Source: Bugula neritina
Lineage: Eukaryota; Bryozoa; Gymnolaemata; Cheilostomatida; Bugulidae
Direction: 5' to 3'
Length of the DNA stretch: 64,000 bases
Assembly: GCA_964035545.1 (NCBI GenBank)
Contig: OZ037769.1
Span: 1,410,501-1,474,500, forward strand
Positions 61,197 through 64,000 of this stretch are shown in pieces; the first letter of the stretch is position 1; each line of letters begins with the position of its first letter. The translations under genes were made by a program, and so were the position numbers. The notes under the pieces are model-generated. The model worked only from the letters and a program-made list of their open reading frames with translations, did not search any database and was not told where the DNA came from.

Positions 61197-64000
61197 TTAT
61201 ACTGGCTTACCTGGGAACTCGGTATTAATGTCCATACTCAACGTTCTTGGTAAGATTGGAGCTGGTTGTGAGATACGTCTGCCTTTGGCGATGTCAGCAT
61301 AAGAAAAGGCTGAGCATCGTTTCTGAGGCACGAGGTCGGAACTATTTGCTTTACGCGCATTAATTCCTCCCACTATTCCGCCCTCGCAAAAGTTGATATT
61401 TGCGTGGGGTTCACAACTCCAACATTTTATCGTACGGTTCTCCCCTAGACTTTCATGTGCGCCGCTTCTAATGCAGTCACATACGAAGTCTTTTAAATAT
61501 GGTGGGGGTTTCCTCGTACGCTGTCCCCTTTCTAGGGGGGGTGACACGCTTGCCGGTTCGTTAGTAGGGGCCTCTAATGGCGTCTCTACTTCACCGTTAG
61601 CAGTCACCTCTTCTTGTTCTCCGAATGGAGCCCCTCCCTCCGTGGGGGTTTGCACTTCCGGAACTGGCTCGGTTTCTGGAAGTGATGGAATTAGACTTGG
61701 CGGTGGCGGACACGCTTCTGTTGACAAAAGCTGCCGCTCCTCTCTCACCAAGTTTTCTTCCCGCGGTATGACCACTTCGTATTCAGGTCCATGCCGCCGT
61801 GGCCCGCGCGTCGTTGTCTGCCTCCTGGGCTCTAACAACGGGGGGGGGGGGGGGGCTTCTCCCACTCCGTCGGGGCTAGCCCAATACGGTTTCAAGCGAG
61901 ACTCATTCTGGATAGACACCTGTCCTGAGCGCTCGATCTTGTACGTATGATTGGGCATAGCCTCGACGACCACGTAGGGGCCTACGAACTTAGGCTTCAG
62001 TTTATCAGCCTGTCCGCGACGCCTACGGTAATTGACCATCCACACCTTATCTCCCGTTTGATAGAGAGGTGGTTCATCGGAATCTTCATGCCGCACCTTC
62101 CACTGCTGTTGGCGCAGTATATCGTGTGCGGCCTTCATCCGTTCCACTAGTTCACTGGCATACTCGTGAACCGAGTTGTCTTGCTCTGGAACGTGATAGG
62201 TGAGATGGTCAGGGACACGAGTCTCTCTCCCGAGCATCAAGAGGTTTGGGGTCTCACCAGTACTGGTGTGTGGGGTGCTACGGTATGCACGCATGACCTG
62301 CGGCAACACCGTATCCCATTCCTCTTGACCTCGTCCAAGGAGGAGACTCCGGAGTGCATCACCTAGCATCCGGTTGTTGCATTCCACCACCCCGTTACCT
62401 TGAGGGTGGTAGGGGGTGGTCCTGCTCTGATTTACTCCCCAGAGGTGGCAGAGGTCGCTCATCAGTTGAGACTGGAATTGAGCGCCTTGATCAGAGTGTA
62501 TCTGTCCGGGAAGCCCAAAATAACAGAATACATGTTGGTCTAGTGCCCTGGCCACTGTTGGGGCTGATGCATCTGGGATGGCCAGAGCATCCGCCCACCG
62601 AGTAAAGTGGTCGGTTAGTACTAGGATCCAATTATTGCCTCTGGGGGTCAGGGGCATGGGTCCGACCAGGTCTACAGCGACTACTTGCCAGGGCCTACCA
62701 GCATATAGCCTCCGCCTTCCTGCTTCACCAGGGGGGCGGCTATGCTTACTGGCCTGGCAGATCTCACACTGTTTGACTCTGAGCCGGACGTCACGCTCCA
62801 TTTGTGGCCAATACCACCGGAGTCGTAATTTGGATATCACTCTCTTGACCCCTGCGTGGGCCTGTTTGTGAGTATCCCAAATCAACTCACGGCGGATGGC
62901 CGTGGGGCAGACTACCCTCTTCCTTTCTGGGTGTCTGCCGCTGGCAGCTAGAGAGATGGTTAGCAACCCATCCTGCCCGATCCGCAGCGAGTCCCAACGC
63001 TGACAGTATAGCCGGAACTCGGCGCATCCCTGTCGTATGCGTTCCTCGCTGGGTCGTCGCCTTTCCCTTTTGGCCCGGTATATGTCTGCCACGACTCCAG
63101 GCAGCTCTTCTTGGAGCTTCTTCAGCTCTCGAACATTACCGGCCAGTACAGGGTTGGCGCGGAGGTTTTGTACATCCTCCGGGGACTCATCAACTCCTTG
63201 CCTGAGTTGACCCTGGTCCCAGTCAGCCGGTGCTCCGTGATGAGCCAGCGTCTCCAACTCGCATCGCGGGGGACCTCCATCCCTCCTCTCGATGTTGAGA
63301 CACTGTTTGCAACCTCCGTTAGGTCGGCGACTCAACCCATCCGCATTGCTGTGTCTCTTGCCCGGTCGATGTTCGATCCGGTATGAGAATTCAGCTAGGA
63401 TTTCGAGCCACCGGGCGACCTGACTAGAGGGCTCTGCTCTCTTGCACAACCAGATCAGCGAGGCATGATCCGTACGCAGCCGGAACTTCCTGCCATATAG
63501 GTATGGTCTGAAGTGCTTCACTGACTTGATTACTGCCAGCAGCTCCTTGCGGGTAGTGCAGTAATTTCGTTCAGCGGGTGAGAGAGACTTGCTGTAGTAG
63601 GCTACTACTACCTCTCGGCCTTCCTGCACTTGTGACAGCACAGCGCCAACATTTTGGTCACTGGCGTCCGTGTCGAGGATGTACTCCAGAGTGGGGTCTG
63701 GGTAGGCCAAGATGGGCGCCGTTAGTAGGCAGCCCTTGAGGCGGTCGAACGCTTCTTGTTCGACTGGAGTCCACTGCCATGTCACTCCCTTTGCGGTGAG
63801 CCGGTTTAACGGCTGGGCTATGCCCGCAAAGTCTGGTATGTATTGCCTGTAATACCCTACCAGCCCCAAGAAAGCCCGGAGTCCGGTCAAGTCTTGGAGG
63901 GTGACCCAGTCTTCTACTGCCCGTACCTTTTCGGGATCCGTTGCCACGCCGTTTCGACCGACAACGGGCCCCAGGTACTTGACCTCCGGCTGCAATAGAG
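61197..64000 (-). CDS. pol: Gypsy pol polyprotein, C-terminal 930 residues (partial)
   Basis: Open from the window edge to TAA at 61197-61199. In order: the end of RT (KYLGPVVG, then GLVGYYRQYI); RNase H (ILDTDASDQNVGAVLSQ, YYSKSLSPAERNY, RKELLAVIKSVKHFRPYL, LRTDHASL); the integrase HHCC zinc domain (H...H...CEICQASKHSRPPG); the integrase core with D (AVDLVGPMP), D (HSDQGAQF) and E (GVVECN); a GPY-type module (KFVGPYVV); and a Pro/Glu-rich tail to RTRKPPPYLKDFVCDC, where such proteins often end. Here about 90 further residues follow, including CWSC and SYADIAKG. A run of 16 G (about 61840-61855) is read as a Pro stretch and may be a sequencing weak point. No chromodomain is seen. Confidence 0.95.
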   Translation of the reverse strand, partial: LLQPEVKYLGPVVGRNGVATDPEKVRAVEDWVTLQDLTGLRAFLGLVGYYRQYIPDFAGIAQPLNRLTAKGVTWQWTPVEQEAFDRLKGCLLTAPILAYPDPTLEYILDTDASDQNVGAVLSQVQEGREVVVAYYSKSLSPAERNYCTTRKELLAVIKSVKHFRPYLYGRKFRLRTDHASLIWLCKRAEPSSQVARWLEILAEFSYRIEHRPGKRHSNADGLSRRPNGGCKQCLNIERRDGGPPRCELETLAHHGAPADWDQGQLRQGVDESPEDVQNLRANPVLAGNVRELKKLQEELPGVVADIYRAKRERRRPSEERIRQGCAEFRLYCQRWDSLRIGQDGLLTISLAASGRHPERKRVVCPTAIRRELIWDTHKQAHAGVKRVISKLRLRWYWPQMERDVRLRVKQCEICQASKHSRPPGEAGRRRLYAGRPWQVVAVDLVGPMPLTPRGNNWILVLTDHFTRWADALAIPDASAPTVARALDQHVFCYFGLPGQIHSDQGAQFQSQLMSDLCHLWGVNQSRTTPYHPQGNGVVECNNRMLGDALRSLLLGRGQEEWDTVLPQVMRAYRSTPHTSTGETPNLLMLGRETRVPDHLTYHVPEQDNSVHEYASELVERMKAAHDILRQQQWKVRHEDSDEPPLYQTGDKVWMVNYRRRRGQADKLKPKFVGPYVVVEAMPNHTYKIERSGQVSIQNESRLKPYWASPDGVGEAPPPPPLLEPRRQTTTRGPRRHGPEYEVVIPREENLVREERQLLSTEACPPPPSLIPSLPETEPVPEVQTPTEGGAPFGEQEEVTANGEVETPLEAPTNEPASVSPPLERGQRTRKPPPYLKDFVCDCIRSGAHESLGENRTIKCWSCEPHANINFCEGGIVGGINARKANSSDLVPQKRCSAFSYADIAKGRRISQPAPILPRTLSMDINTEFPGKPV

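Larger units (their letters stand above)
59530..64000 (-). mobile_element. Ty3/gypsy LTR retrotransposon, 3' part, minus strand, running off the window
   Basis: In element orientation: pol (partial at 5'), a second ORF, a polypurine tract and one 3' LTR. The domain order reverse transcriptase, RNase H, integrase is diagnostic of Ty3/gypsy. Gag, the RT catalytic core and the 5' LTR lie beyond 64000. GC content and codon use rise sharply relative to the host introns next to it. Both ORFs are open, so the copy is young or under selection. It lies antisense to, and downstream of, the last visible exon of the FTP-domain gene. The outer LTR edge is uncertain by tens of bases. Confidence 0.93.

Noticed and set aside
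60128-63386. Several plus-strand open frames over the gypsy element
   Set aside because: Antisense shadows of pol and the downstream ORF.

Overview
This is a eukaryotic window from an invertebrate animal. All host genes have multiple GT-AG introns, AT-rich introns and spacers, and animal-type orthologues (CNOT9, TFIIH p62, PHRF1, BAHCC1/TNRC18, BuGZ/ZNF207, maspardin). Intron sizes, the FTP-plus-fibronectin-like gene and the Ty3/gypsy element fit a sponge, cnidarian or other early-branching or marine invertebrate, but the species cannot be fixed by eye. I rebuilt eight complete gene models from splice sites and homology. In each, the exon lengths sum to a multiple of three with no internal stop, which is strong internal support.

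Layout: a 2-Cys peroxiredoxin (+, 272-2442); a spacer with four related cloverleaf-like foldback motifs (4008-4857); a BuGZ/ZNF207 orthologue (-, 5056-7985); a BAHCC1/TNRC18-type BAH protein (+, 10824-23691), one intron of which holds a minisatellite split by a 1.1-kb foldback MITE; a phytanoyl-CoA dioxygenase family gene (+, 25661-30077); CNOT9 (-, 30687-32847); GTF2H1/TFIIH p62 (+, 34232-39479); PHRF1 (-, 39858-47283); SPG21/maspardin (+, 49663-53083); a secreted FTP-domain protein with downstream beta-sandwich-like repeats (+, 54052-59194, incomplete); and, from about 59.5 kb to the window end, the 3' half of a Ty3/gypsy LTR retrotransposon on the minus strand (pol, an extra zinc-finger ORF, a polypurine tract and one LTR).

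The genes are mostly housekeeping and nuclear (transcription initiation, deadenylation, Pol II CTD-linked ubiquitin ligase, chromatin reader, spindle assembly). They do not form one pathway. Three gene pairs are head-to-head (ZNF207/BAHCC1, CNOT9/GTF2H1, PHRF1/SPG21) and three are tail-to-tail (PRDX/ZNF207, PHYHD1-like/CNOT9, GTF2H1/PHRF1).

The most unusual signals are not genes. All three head-to-head intergenic regions carry the same degenerate ATNGTN-style low-complexity text, which the tail-to-tail junctions lack. Tandem repeats begin or end exactly at splice sites in more than ten introns, sometimes duplicating the splice site. Acceptor-like sites sit 1-15 nt upstream of most start codons. 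The four foldback motifs show compensatory base changes.
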